DNA of 64,000 bases from Maribacter sp. BPC-D8 (GCF_035207705.1 NZ_CP128187.1:1116001-1180000), one strand, 5' to 3'; counted from the stretch's first letter, positions 52,068-61,466 are shown. Translations and numbers: made by a program. Notes: a model not told the origin generated them from the sequence alone.

Positions 52068-53765
52068 TTAAGGCATCAATGCAATAATTATTGGTCCCCA
52101 AAGTGTTAAAAATATATTTGCAACCGCGTATGTCATTGTAAATGTTGGCGTTGGTGTTGCGTTTTGTGTTTTATCTAATAGAGATGAGAATGCTGGATTG
52201 GCACTTTTACTACCTGTAAGAACTCCTAGAGCTTCTACAGGATTTTTTATTTTTAAAATATAGAAGTTGATAACAAACTGAACAATCATAGGAATCATTG
52301 TTACTAAAATCCCTAAAAGGAATAAGGTGATCCCACTTTTTAAAATGGCTTGAAAAGCAGGTGCTCCAGCGTTTAAACCAACGATACCTACAAAAACAGC
52401 AAGTCCGAAAGTTTGAATAAAACTAGCAGCACCAACGTTTATACCTCCCATTTTTGGGTGTTTTGTTCTTAAAAAACCAATGATTAAACCAGAAACTAAA
52501 CATCCTAATCCTGAGCCTAACGCAACGTTTGTTCCATTGATATCAAAATTAATTTCGCCTATTAAATAACCAACGACCATCCCTAAACCAAAGACTATAA
52601 AATCTGTACTATTGATTGACGTTGGCTTGTATCCTATTTCTTTTTCTATTCTATCTAAGTCTTTGGTCTTACCTACCAATGTAATTTCGTCACCAGCATG
52701 AATTTCGGTATTATCTAAAATCGCTAATTCATGAGACATTCTAATAATGCTATTAATGTAAACACCGTGTGTTTTAGTTAAACCTAACTGCTTACGAATT
52801 TCAGCTAATGTCTTGCCTTTTAGTTTTTTGTTTGAAATGATAACGTGTCTTTGCTCTTCTGTAAAATCAATATTTCCTCCAAATTCTGAAATCTCTTCAC
52901 CTAAAGTATTACTAGCATTAGAAAAGGCAGTTATTAATCCTGTTACAAATAAAATATCGTCTTCTTTAATTTGAAAATCTACAGTAGGCTCTATGTTTTT
53001 ACCATCGCTAATAACAAGTTCTACCGTTAAATTAGTATTAAAATCAGCTTCAAAATCTTGAACTGTTTTACTCAAATACTTTGATGTTTTTGAAGTTTTG
53101 AATACTCTAGTATCTACTCTTTTGATCGGATCAAATTCGCCTTCAACCATTTCTTTACTACCACCAAGTTTTGCTGCTAGTTTTTTAGCCTCTGCTCTAA
53201 TATCCCATTTCATTACTATAGGAATAAAAGAGACCATTAAAATTGGACCAATAGAACCAAAGATGTAAGTAATAGAATAACCAACAGCTACGTTTGTTTT
53301 CATAATTTTGGCTGCCTCTGTGGCTAATCCTAATTTATCTATCGCTTCTCCTGCTGTACCAATTATTGCAGATTGCGTTAATCCTCCTGCAGCCAATCCG
53401 GCTGCCATACCTTTGTCAAGCCCCATCCACATTGAAAGACCGACTACAGCTAATAATCCTAAAACAGTCATTGAAAATGCTGCTACTAAAAACTTTAAAG
53501 AAGACAATTTTAAGGAAGCAAAAAATTGCGGACCACCTAAATAACCTACCATAAAAATAAACAAAGCAAAGAAGAGGCTTTTAACTTCTCCACTAATTTC
53601 AAACCCACCAACTTGACCAATAACAACAGCCATAATTAATGTACCTGCTACACCACCAAGGGTGAATTTTCCAATTTTAAACTTCCCTACAAAATACCCA
53701 ATAGCAATTGCTAAAAACAAGGTGAGATAAGGGAAATTTCTGAGTGTATCGTAAATAATTTCCAT
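52068..53765 (-). CDS. aspT: Aspartate:alanine exchanger
   Basis: The 565-residue membrane protein belongs to the AAEX family: membrane helices at each end (FPYLTLFLAIAIGYFVGKFK first, and a second set from about 390) around a large cytoplasmic region with two TrkA_C domains (about 205-375). AspT swaps external aspartate for internal alanine and, with the decarboxylase, drives a proton motive cycle known from Tetragenococcus. It lies 36 bases after the porin gene and 18 before the decarboxylase gene. Confidence 0.93.
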   Translation of the reverse strand: MEIIYDTLRNFPYLTLFLAIAIGYFVGKFKIGKFTLGGVAGTLIMAVVIGQVGGFEISGEVKSLFFALFIFMVGYLGGPQFFASLKLSSLKFLVAAFSMTVLGLLAVVGLSMWMGLDKGMAAGLAAGGLTQSAIIGTAGEAIDKLGLATEAAKIMKTNVAVGYSITYIFGSIGPILMVSFIPIVMKWDIRAEAKKLAAKLGGSKEMVEGEFDPIKRVDTRVFKTSKTSKYLSKTVQDFEADFNTNLTVELVISDGKNIEPTVDFQIKEDDILFVTGLITAFSNASNTLGEEISEFGGNIDFTEEQRHVIISNKKLKGKTLAEIRKQLGLTKTHGVYINSIIRMSHELAILDNTEIHAGDEITLVGKTKDLDRIEKEIGYKPTSINSTDFIVFGLGMVVGYLIGEINFDINGTNVALGSGLGCLVSGLIIGFLRTKHPKMGGINVGAASFIQTFGLAVFVGIVGLNAGAPAFQAILKSGITLFLLGILVTMIPMIVQFVINFYILKIKNPVEALGVLTGSKSANPAFSSLLDKTQNATPTPTFTMTYAVANIFLTLWGPIIIALMP

Positions 53766-53801
53766 AATTTATTTTAATTTTAGTTCTGATTTGTAGTTAG
53801 A

Positions 53802-55058
53802 TTATAGGTGGTAGATTGCCATGAATTGGGCACGATACCCTACGCCATTATCACCTAATTTATTTTGATTTTTTCCATAAATAAGTTCTATTCCATAATC
53901 CAATCTATCTACAGGAGACCACATATAATTTACTGCGCCATACGTAGAAAAATCATACATATTATCTTCTGTATAATCAGAATTATCAATACTCGTAAAG
54001 CTAAAAACAGCACTAGAAGTCGCTGTTTTACTCCATGCATGCTTGTAGGCTACAAAACCGCCCATAACAGGTATTGGTGACATATCGTCTTTATTATCTG
54101 GTGCGGCATCCAAACCTTGACCTCTTAAATCGTTTATGTAATGTGCAATGCCAACTCCATACGTGTAGCTAAACCGAATGTCATCATTAATTTCTTTTCT
54201 ATTAAAAAATTTAACGATACCAGAAACCGCTGCACCTCCACTAGTTATGCTTTTAATAGCATCTGAGCTGGTATTTGTATATGACATGTTTTTAAGAATC
54301 CCTGTTAGTCTAAGGTTTCCCCAGTTACCGTTCTTTTGTATATATCCTATTAAATCTGGAACATATAAAAAAGCCATGCTGTCATCTATATTAGCATCAA
54401 AAGGGGTATAATCTTCGCTATGCGTTTCTAAAGCTACAGCATAAGAATACTTGTTATTGATGGACTGCGTATATCTAATCATGGGATTTCTAGGTCCTGT
54501 AATACTATTAGGTCCTTCGAAATCTACTTGTACAGGAAAAGCTGACGTGTTTTTCATGGTACTCCACGTTTGACCAATTAAAAACCCTTTATATTCTCCG
54601 TAAGCATGGCGTAAATGTGGTACAAAGCTGGTAGCCGCTTCTGTGTTGAAAAAATCCATTTCCACATAAATGTGTACTTTATCGGTACTAGACACCTCAT
54701 ACTCACCATCTACAGCAAGTCGTGTTTGTCTAGCATCTAAAAAACTACGAGGTTTTTCTTCACGCAAGGTTGGATAAATGGGAATTTTACTGGGATAAAA
54801 CTCGCTAGTATTTTGAATATTCCCTAAATCGACTCCGCCAATCAGTTTAATATAACCAATGAAATCGAGTGATATTTTCTTCGATTTCCGATTCTCATTA
54901 TAACGACTCCTTTTTTCTCGAACTGGAAGTGGATCCTGATTGTCTTTTGTATTATTTTGTTGTTTTACGGATAGTGTATCTATGCTATCTTGTGCAAAGG
55001 CATAAGCACCTAGCATTGTAAAGCAAAAAGCTACTACTATTTTAAAGTTGGTTGTCAT
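53802..55058 (-). CDS. DcaP-like outer membrane porin
   Basis: The 418-residue protein has a signal peptide (FCFTMLGAYAFAQD), a short charged linker and then a beta-barrel of DcaP type: DFIGYIKLIGGVDLG at the start, LDARQTRLAVDGEYEVSSTD, HAYGEYKGFLIGQTWSTM and a final aromatic residue region ending YHL, with alternating strands throughout. DcaP porins take up dicarboxylates and similar acids. First in the operon with aspT and the decarboxylase, it probably admits aspartate through the outer membrane. Confidence 0.87.
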   Translation of the reverse strand: MTTNFKIVVAFCFTMLGAYAFAQDSIDTLSVKQQNNTKDNQDPLPVREKRSRYNENRKSKKISLDFIGYIKLIGGVDLGNIQNTSEFYPSKIPIYPTLREEKPRSFLDARQTRLAVDGEYEVSSTDKVHIYVEMDFFNTEAATSFVPHLRHAYGEYKGFLIGQTWSTMKNTSAFPVQVDFEGPNSITGPRNPMIRYTQSINNKYSYAVALETHSEDYTPFDANIDDSMAFLYVPDLIGYIQKNGNWGNLRLTGILKNMSYTNTSSDAIKSITSGGAAVSGIVKFFNRKEINDDIRFSYTYGVGIAHYINDLRGQGLDAAPDNKDDMSPIPVMGGFVAYKHAWSKTATSSAVFSFTSIDNSDYTEDNMYDFSTYGAVNYMWSPVDRLDYGIELIYGKNQNKLGDNGVGYRAQFMAIYHL

Positions 55059-55155
55059 TTTTTTTGGTTTTCGTCTTAGAAAATCTTAACGATTTTAAAT
55101 TATACTATTATCATCTGTACTACTCTTAAGCCATATTAATGACTGTCTTTAATTA

Positions 55156-55239
55156 CTAAACTAGGTCATCTATTTAAAAGCTTATATTGGCGAAACTACT
55201 CCTCAATAAAAGCCCTACAAATGACCTAGATCAGTTTAG
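55156..55239. promoter_or_regulatory. Long interrupted inverted repeat upstream of the aspartate operon
   Basis: CTAAACTAGGTCAT (55156-55169) and ATGACCTAGATCAGTTTAG (55221-55239) are complementary apart from a 5-base insertion in the right arm. They lie 98-181 bases before the porin start and may be paired regulator sites. I see no TAnnTTTG box in this gap. Confidence 0.5.
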
Positions 55240-55264
55240 TTAAAAAAGAATTTATACTAAATGA

Positions 55265-55347
55265 TTAATAGTGTTTAAGCTCGCTTATTTGATGTAGATA
55301 TTCAAGAATAGAGTGATCTAATGTTACAAATAAAACTTTACCTGTTT
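55265..55347 (-). pseudogene. Vestige of an ABM gene 3' end
   Basis: On the minus strand this reads ETGKVLFVTLDHSILEYLHQ then ISELKHY and a stop. The intact ABM gene at 59830-60456 ends ETGKVLSETLERPIPEYLHQ, VNEI and a stop. The base match covers about 80 positions (for example TTGATGTA, TCTAATGTT, ACTTTACCTGTTTC). It starts exactly at the stop codon of the aldehyde dehydrogenase gene. It is the remains of a second ABM copy. Confidence 0.82.
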
Positions 55348-56838
55348 CTATTGAAAATCTGATGCTTTAAACGGATATTTTCTTGGTGTTTTCTGAATAG
55401 TAATCCAATGTGCTACGGTAAACGATTTAACTCCCCATTGTCCATTAAAACGCCCTAAACCAGAGTTTTTAACACCTCCAAATGGTGCATACGCACTGTC
55501 ATTTACAGGTTGGTCATTAATATGCGTCATACCAGCCTCAATACCTTGTGCAAACGCCATTCCTTTAGCTTCGTCTTGTGTAAACACAGAACTAGACAAA
55601 CCAAAATCTGTAGCATTAGCTAAACGCAATGCATCTTCAATATCTTTAGCACGTGTAATAGATACTGCAGGTCCAAAAATCTCGTGTTTAAACAACGGAC
55701 AGTTTTCGTCTGTATCTACAAAAACGTGTGGAGGCATATGTAAACCATCTGCTTCACCACCTAAAGCCATTTTATAACCTTGAGCTTTAGCTTCGTCTAT
55801 TAGATTTTTAACGGTGTCAAATTGTGCTTGATCTATGATTGGTCCCACAAACGTGTCTGGATCATTCATATCTAAACGCTTTAAGGTTTTTACTTTGGCG
55901 ATAAACTTCTCTGTGAATTCGTCATAGACTTTATCTTCTACAATAATTCTGTTAATCGCCATACAAATCTGACCTTGATTCATAAATTTACCCCAAGCAG
56001 CAGCCTCTACAGCTTGATCAATATCTGCGTCTTCCAATACTACAAACGGACTGTTACCACCCAATTCTAATTCGATATTTTTAATAATATCTGCACTCAA
56101 CGCATTTTGCCCTACTTGACGCCCAACTGGTGTTGAACCTGTAAACGAAATTAATTTTGAGATTGGATGTTTTGTTATCGCCGTACCAATAGTACTTCCG
56201 CCACCAGGCAATACACTTAATAACCCTTTAGGGAAACCTGCTTCCTCTAAAAATGAAGCAAAAATTAATCCTCCGGTTACTATTGATGTCGATGCTGGTT
56301 TTAAAACAACTGCGTTACCTACTGCTAAGGCAGGACCTAAAGTACGCGCAGTTAATTGTCCAGGGAAATTCCAAGGAGAAATTAATCCGATAACCCCTAA
56401 TGGTTTTCTAACTGCAATAGACTCTTTACCCTCTATATCTCTTGGTAAAATTTTACCTTCTACTAATAATGGTAAATGCACAGCGCTTTCAAAAACACTA
56501 GCTACTAACTCAGCTTCAAAATAGCCTTTTGCTAAAGTTGCTCCTACTTCTTTTCGTGCCCATTCTGCAAACTCTTGTTTACGATTTCTAACAACCGTAG
56601 CTAGTTTCTGCATCATTCTGCTCTTTTCTGGAGGTAATACTGCAGCCCATTTTTTTTGCGCAATTGCAGCCGTTTCAAAAGCTTCATTTACATCATCTTC
56701 TGTTGCACTACTTAAAGAAAATAATTCCTCTTGATTCCAAGGGTTAATATCTTTTATTACTGGTCCTTTTCCGTCTTTCCATTCGCCACCAACAAATATT
56801 TTTTTGGTGTAATTAGGTAATTCTTCTTGTGTTTTCAT
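55348..56838 (-). CDS. Aldehyde dehydrogenase (NAD(P)+), benzaldehyde-dehydrogenase-like
   Basis: The 496-residue enzyme is a full ALDH: PWNFPGQLTARTLGPALAVG, KPASTS for the cofactor, SFTGSTPVGRQVG, the general base Glu in LELGGNSPF and the catalytic Cys in FMNQGQICMAINRI. It resembles enzymes for aromatic or unsaturated aldehydes (benzaldehyde and salicylaldehyde dehydrogenases), but the substrate cannot be fixed. It lies 26 bases after a quinone-reductase gene in one transcript. Its last six residues (KASDFQ) run past the usual PF end of the family, and the same extension is found in the vestige at 50.4 kb. Confidence 0.9.
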   Translation of the reverse strand: MKTQEELPNYTKKIFVGGEWKDGKGPVIKDINPWNQEELFSLSSATEDDVNEAFETAAIAQKKWAAVLPPEKSRMMQKLATVVRNRKQEFAEWARKEVGATLAKGYFEAELVASVFESAVHLPLLVEGKILPRDIEGKESIAVRKPLGVIGLISPWNFPGQLTARTLGPALAVGNAVVLKPASTSIVTGGLIFASFLEEAGFPKGLLSVLPGGGSTIGTAITKHPISKLISFTGSTPVGRQVGQNALSADIIKNIELELGGNSPFVVLEDADIDQAVEAAAWGKFMNQGQICMAINRIIVEDKVYDEFTEKFIAKVKTLKRLDMNDPDTFVGPIIDQAQFDTVKNLIDEAKAQGYKMALGGEADGLHMPPHVFVDTDENCPLFKHEIFGPAVSITRAKDIEDALRLANATDFGLSSSVFTQDEAKGMAFAQGIEAGMTHINDQPVNDSAYAPFGGVKNSGLGRFNGQWGVKSFTVAHWITIQKTPRKYPFKASDFQ

Positions 56839-56864
56839 TTTCTGTATGTTTTATATGTTCTTAA

Positions 56865-57806
56865 TTAAAGAGTAACAATCACTTTGCCAACCGTTCTTCC
56901 TTTTTCTACTTCTCTATGTGCGTCTGCCATGTCTTCAAAAGCAAAGGTTTTATAGATGTTTGGTTTAATAGCTCCGCTTTCTAACATTCCTTTTAAAGTG
57001 TTCATGTCTTTAGCGCTTGAATGCACTAAAATATTAGAAACCGTTTTGTTCCCTTTCTCTGCTATAGCTTTAGCTTCTTCGGGCATATCCATACCAAAAG
57101 TGGTAATTACTGTTCCTCCATCTTTTAAAACCTTAGTGGAGTTCACTAATACCTGACCACCTTGAGTATCTAAAACAAAGTCTATATCAGACAACAACTC
57201 TTCAAATTTTTGGGTATGATAATCAATAGCTTCATCTGCACCAATAGATAGTACAAAATCTTTGTTTTTTGCTGAAGCAGTAGTAATTACATACGCACCA
57301 AAGCTTTTTGCTATTTGTATTGCAAAATGACCAACACCACCAGAACCTGCCTGTATTAAAACTCTGTCACCTTTTTTAATTTTTCCTTCTAATATTTGTA
57401 AAGCCGTTAAAGCAGCCAAAGTAGTTGCTGCAGCTTCTTCAAAAGAAACGTTACTTGGCATGAGTGCTAAATGAGCTTCTGGTGCTGCAACAAATTCTGC
57501 GTATGCTTTACCTGCTCCTGGAAAGTTTACCATTCCAAAAACAGCATCACCTACTTTAAAATCGGTAACGGCTGTACCAGCCTCAGTTACTGTGCCTGCA
57601 ATATCCCAACCTAAAATAACAGGACGGTTTTTACCGTACATTGAATCCAACATGGGTTCCTGATACTTTGGTTTTACATCTGCAGGATTAAGTGAAATTG
57701 CTTCTACGCCAACAAGCACTTCATTATCCTTAATAGTTGGTTTTGCTACTTCTGCTAAGTGAAGGTTCTCGGGTCCGCCAGCTTTTTCTAATACAATAGC
57801 TTTCAT
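56865..57806 (-). CDS. Zinc-independent NADPH quinone/enone reductase, copy 1
   Basis: The 313-residue medium-chain dehydrogenase/reductase lacks zinc ligands. It has the family signature LNPADVKPKYQEP, GWDIAGTVTEAGTAVTDFKVGD, and the NADPH-binding GSGGVGHFAIQIAKSFG. Such proteins reduce quinones and alpha,beta-unsaturated carbonyls. It is about 94% identical to the copy at 60486-61427, an obviously recent duplicate. It starts the unit with the aldehyde dehydrogenase and follows a promoter with the 38-base shared element. Confidence 0.93.
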   Translation of the reverse strand: MKAIVLEKAGGPENLHLAEVAKPTIKDNEVLVGVEAISLNPADVKPKYQEPMLDSMYGKNRPVILGWDIAGTVTEAGTAVTDFKVGDAVFGMVNFPGAGKAYAEFVAAPEAHLALMPSNVSFEEAAATTLAALTALQILEGKIKKGDRVLIQAGSGGVGHFAIQIAKSFGAYVITTASAKNKDFVLSIGADEAIDYHTQKFEELLSDIDFVLDTQGGQVLVNSTKVLKDGGTVITTFGMDMPEEAKAIAEKGNKTVSNILVHSSAKDMNTLKGMLESGAIKPNIYKTFAFEDMADAHREVEKGRTVGKVIVTL

Positions 57807-57850
57807 ATAGTGAATGTTTTAAATTGATTTATTGTTAATTAAATACAAGG

Positions 57851-57916
57851 CAAAACTAGAAGGATTAGAAAGGAGGGGAATGGTAAAAATGGTCCCATCT
57901 AGTGTACTTTTATGCC
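57851..57916 (-). promoter_or_regulatory. Promoter of the reductase/aldehyde dehydrogenase unit with shared 38-base element
   Basis: The minus strand has TAGTTTTG at 57851-57858. The element at 57879-57916 matches 62070-62107 at 32 of 38 bases with no gap, and in both cases it begins 20 bases upstream of the -7 box. Within it, GTA motifs (GGTAAAAATG and GTACTTTT) start 21 bp apart (57883 and 57904), as expected for an AraC-type activator. The rest of the two intergenic regions is not similar to the same degree. Confidence 0.75.
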
Positions 57917-57994
57917 TTAATAGATTTCAATTGAATACTTTATGATTTCGTTAAGAAAAACCGCTCTGATTAAAAGTTTTAAGATTTTATTTTT

Positions 57995-59833
57995 CTATTT
58001 TTCAATCTGATTCACAAAAAATTCTTGCTGCGAAGATGCTATAATAGCCTCTTTCATTAATTTATCTGTAACCTGTGTATACGATTGTTTTCTGTGGGTA
58101 ACACCAGCTTCATCATTTTTCCAACGTTGTTGCAATGCAAAAGAATTTTCTTTTCCTTTAATGCTGTAAAAATCAAAACGGATGTTGCCTTCTTCTTGTC
58201 TGGTAAGTTCTGTGTGCTTTATTAATTGTTTCACAAACTCTTCTTTATAGCCTTCTTTAATTTCAAAAATGAAAAACAATAGCACTTCATTATTGTCCAC
58301 TTTAATTTGACTAAAATCATTAGTTGGCAACGGTTTTTCGTTATTTAAAAACAATGTTTTAGGCGCTTCAATTAAAGCCGATTTTACGCGATCTGCAATT
58401 CCTCTTTTGTCTACTGCTTCCGTATGAGATTCTAAAGTCTTTTCTCCTTTATTTATTCCGAAGACCAAAAAATTTTCTGGATTGTTTTTATCTTGAAACA
58501 ACTTCATTTCTAAAGTTCCAGCCTCTTTACGCACCACCTCTTGATTGGCTAGCATTTCCTTTTTAAACAAATCAATCTTGTCCGATTTTATTTTAAAAGT
58601 TGATAAAATGGTAATTTCTGGGTCTTTCTTTTTATCATAAACCACAGACATCCCTGTTCCTTTATTTAAAATTAATCGCATTTTAGTATCTGTAACATCA
58701 ATCTGAATACAGTCTGAACCTAAATCCATTGTTCCTAGTGTGCTTGTTCTACAGAAATATTCGCCTTGCCAATCCCAAGTTCCTTTCAATTCTTGTCCAC
58801 CAAAATTCCCTTTAATTATTCCGTCACTTGTAGCAATAGACGCTCCACCTTCATCACCATAATAATTGTCGGCTCCTTTTTCTATATAATCTTCTTTAGT
58901 AGTAATTCTATCCCAAGAAACGGGCTGGTAGGCAATCAATTTATTATCGAAAATATAAGGTGCATAAATGATTTTACCATCCGTATTAATGTCTGCAATT
59001 CCTTTGGAAGACGCATCAATTAAATAGCTTTTATCACCATCAAACGTGAATAATTGTCCTGTTGGGTTACTGCTGGCAAGTAAAACACCGTTAAAAGATG
59101 TAACACCATCAAACACTCCTTTTTTATTTGAAGAAGTAATTAACGTTACCTTTTTAGAAGTGATATCAATGTTATATAATGAACCAAAATCTTCAGGTTT
59201 CCATTCTTTTCGCATTAATCCTTCTCCATTTTCTAGTCCGTAATTAGCAACAACCAAGGTGTTGTTTTCTACAAAAACACCATTCGGAAACGGAATTTTA
59301 TCCGACTGTAACCACACCACTAATTTGTCATTCTCAATAGTGTAAATTTTACCACCAGGCACATCAGAAATAAAAACTTGTCCTGTTTTTTGGTTTATGG
59401 TTAAGTCATTTAAAGAACCTGCTTCGTTGTCTGCGTAACTTTTTATGATACTTCCGTTATCTAGATTTATAAGATGCACTTGCTTTTGGTCGGCAACATA
59501 CAAGGTGTTTTTATAAATATCAGAACCTGTAGGAGCTGTTAATCCGGTTGTCCAATTAAGGTTGTCAATTACTCCATCTTTAGAAACGCGACTTATAAAA
59601 CCAGGTGCTGCACCATTGGTGTTAGAAACATACAACCATTTATGATTTGGTGAGGCATACACAGATTCCGGCATTTTAAACCCGTCTAATTCCCATTTTA
59701 TAGCTACAGAAAAATCGTTAGTAATTAGCTCCTCACTTTCTTTATCTGTTGAAACTTTTGGCACTTCTTTGTCCTTACATCCTGCTAATACAATGACTAG
59801 CAGTACTACTATTGTGTAAATTGAATTTTTCAT
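57995..59833 (-). CDS. Lipoprotein: SMP-30-like beta-propeller plus two ABM domains
   Basis: The 612-residue protein has a lipoprotein signal (VVLLVIVLAGCKD). Residues about 45-330 are an SMP-30/gluconolactonase/NHL-like six-bladed propeller (GFKMPESVYASPNHKWLYVS, DLTINQKTGQVFISDVPGG, FPNGVFVENNTLVVANYG). Then comes a small domain (about 335-405, GTWDWQGEYFCRTSTLG ... MRLILNKGTGMSVVYDKK) also found in the neighbouring CMD/propeller protein. Two ABM (antibiotic biosynthesis monooxygenase-like) domains follow (about 408-500 and 515-612), of ferredoxin-like fold. The ABM gene upstream overlaps its start by 4 bases. Such a lactonase-like/ABM fusion on a lipoprotein is unusual. Confidence 0.85.
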   Translation of the reverse strand: MKNSIYTIVVLLVIVLAGCKDKEVPKVSTDKESEELITNDFSVAIKWELDGFKMPESVYASPNHKWLYVSNTNGAAPGFISRVSKDGVIDNLNWTTGLTAPTGSDIYKNTLYVADQKQVHLINLDNGSIIKSYADNEAGSLNDLTINQKTGQVFISDVPGGKIYTIENDKLVVWLQSDKIPFPNGVFVENNTLVVANYGLENGEGLMRKEWKPEDFGSLYNIDITSKKVTLITSSNKKGVFDGVTSFNGVLLASSNPTGQLFTFDGDKSYLIDASSKGIADINTDGKIIYAPYIFDNKLIAYQPVSWDRITTKEDYIEKGADNYYGDEGGASIATSDGIIKGNFGGQELKGTWDWQGEYFCRTSTLGTMDLGSDCIQIDVTDTKMRLILNKGTGMSVVYDKKKDPEITILSTFKIKSDKIDLFKKEMLANQEVVRKEAGTLEMKLFQDKNNPENFLVFGINKGEKTLESHTEAVDKRGIADRVKSALIEAPKTLFLNNEKPLPTNDFSQIKVDNNEVLLFFIFEIKEGYKEEFVKQLIKHTELTRQEEGNIRFDFYSIKGKENSFALQQRWKNDEAGVTHRKQSYTQVTDKLMKEAIIASSQQEFFVNQIEK

Positions 59834-60456
59834 ATCTCGTTTACTTGATGTAAATATTCTGGAATAGGACGTTCTAATGTTTCTGATAACACTTTACCTG
59901 TTTCCATAGAAAGTGAATCTGTTGTAGAAAATTTCTGTGCAAATTCTTGCGTTTTCCATTCCTCTATAACTACCAACTGATTTGGATTTTCTAAAACCGT
60001 ATATGTATTGAAAGAAACACAATCATCTTGTGCTCGCACATTCGGAATTTGCTTCTCGTATTGTGCTATCAGTTTTTTGTTTTCATCTGCTTTAATATCA
60101 AACAAAGCAATAACACGTAGTTCTGCTGAATTTGCAGTACTACTAAACTCTTCAACTCCTTTTTCTTCGGAAACTTCACCAACCAAAACATAAGCTTTAG
60201 GTGGATTTACAAGTGCTTCATTTGCTAATTCTGCTAGTTTTAGTTCGTAGGGTTGAGAACGATGAAATGCCACAGCCTCTTCTCCGGTAAACAATTCATA
60301 TCCAAAAAACATATTAGGGTTTTGCTTGTCTTCAAACAAGCGAATACCCAAACATCCTGGTTCTGTAGCACTTCCCTTTTTAACAGCAATTAAAGCCTCT
60401 TTAAATTGAGAACGGAATGCTGGTTTTACTTCAAACTGACCTATAACTTTTATCAT
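59830..60456 (-). CDS. Tandem ABM-domain protein
   Basis: The 208-residue protein is two ABM domains in a row (about 1-95: VIGQFEVKPAFRSQFKEALI ... GCLGIRLFEDKQNPNMFFGYE; about 108-205: VIALFDIKADENKKLIAQYE ... CVSFNTYTVLENPNQLVVIEEW). There is no signal peptide, so it stays in the cytoplasm, unlike the lipoprotein with two further ABM domains encoded right after it. ABM proteins are cofactor-free oxygenases, heme-degrading enzymes or binding proteins acting on quinones and anthrones; here the function is unknown. A vestige of its 3' end lies at 55.3 kb. Confidence 0.88.
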   Translation of the reverse strand: MIKVIGQFEVKPAFRSQFKEALIAVKKGSATEPGCLGIRLFEDKQNPNMFFGYELFTGEEAVAFHRSQPYELKLAELANEALVNPPKAYVLVGEVSEEKGVEEFSSTANSAELRVIALFDIKADENKKLIAQYEKQIPNVRAQDDCVSFNTYTVLENPNQLVVIEEWKTQEFAQKFSTTDSLSMETGKVLSETLERPIPEYLHQVNEI

Positions 60457-60485
60457 CTTACTTGATTTTAAATTATTGATTAATT

Positions 60486-61427
60486 CTAAATAGTAACAAT
60501 TACTTTACCTACTGTTCTCCCTTTTTCAACTTCTCTATGCGCGTCTGCCATATCTTCAAAAGCAAACGTTTTATAGATGTTTGGTTTAATAGCACCACTT
60601 TCTAACATTCCTTTTAAAGTGTTCATATCTTTAGCGCTAGAATGCACTAAAATATTAGAAACCGTTTTGTTTTCTTTCTCTGCTATAGCTTTAGCTTCCT
60701 CGGGCATATCCATACCAAAAGTGGTAATTACTGTTCCTCCATCTTTTAAAACCTTAGTGGAGTTCACTAATACTTGACCACCTTGAGTATCCAAAACAAA
60801 GTCTATATCAGACAACACCTCTTCAAAATTTTGGGTATGATAATCAATAGCTTCATCTGCTCCAATAGACAGTATAAAATCTTTGTTCTTGGCTGATGCA
60901 GTTGCAATAACATACGCACCAAAACTCTTTGCCATTTGTATAGCAAAGTGACCAACACCACCAGAACCTGCCTGTATTAAAACTCTGTCACCTTTTTTAA
61001 TTTTTCCTTCTAATATTTGTAAAGCCGTTAAAGCAGCCAATGTTGTCGCTGCAGCTTCTTCAAAAGAAACGTTGCTTGGCATAAGTGCTAAATGAGCTTC
61101 TGGAGCTGCAACAAATTCCGCGTATGCTTTACCTGCTGCTGGAAAGTTTACCATCCCAAAAACAGTATCACCTACTTTAAAATCGGTAACGGCTGTACCA
61201 GCCTCAGTTACTGTTCCTGCAATATCCCAACCTAAAATAACTGGACGATTTTTACCATACATTGAATCCAACATTGTGTCAGCATACTTTGGCTTTACAT
61301 CTGCTGGGTTTAATGAAATTGCTTTAACAGCAACTAACACTTCGTTTTCTTTTATGCTTGGTTTTTCTACTTCTGCTAAATGAAGGTTTTCTGGTCCTCC
61401 TGCTTTTGTTAATACTATAGCTTTCAT
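60486..61427 (-). CDS. Zinc-independent NADPH quinone/enone reductase, copy 2
   Basis: This 313-residue protein is the near twin of the enzyme at 56865-57806; the differences number about 18 and are concentrated in the first 55 residues and a few later sites (for example ADT against QEP at 49-51). The NADPH motif GSGGVGHFAIQMAKSFG is intact. It lies between the SnoaL-like lipoprotein gene (39-base gap) and the ABM gene (29-base gap). The two copies may have different expression timing or paired substrates. Confidence 0.93.
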   Translation of the reverse strand: MKAIVLTKAGGPENLHLAEVEKPSIKENEVLVAVKAISLNPADVKPKYADTMLDSMYGKNRPVILGWDIAGTVTEAGTAVTDFKVGDTVFGMVNFPAAGKAYAEFVAAPEAHLALMPSNVSFEEAAATTLAALTALQILEGKIKKGDRVLIQAGSGGVGHFAIQMAKSFGAYVIATASAKNKDFILSIGADEAIDYHTQNFEEVLSDIDFVLDTQGGQVLVNSTKVLKDGGTVITTFGMDMPEEAKAIAEKENKTVSNILVHSSAKDMNTLKGMLESGAIKPNIYKTFAFEDMADAHREVEKGRTVGKVIVTI

Positions 61428-61466
61428 ATGGTGTGTTTTTTTAAAAATTATATTTGATAAATTTGA

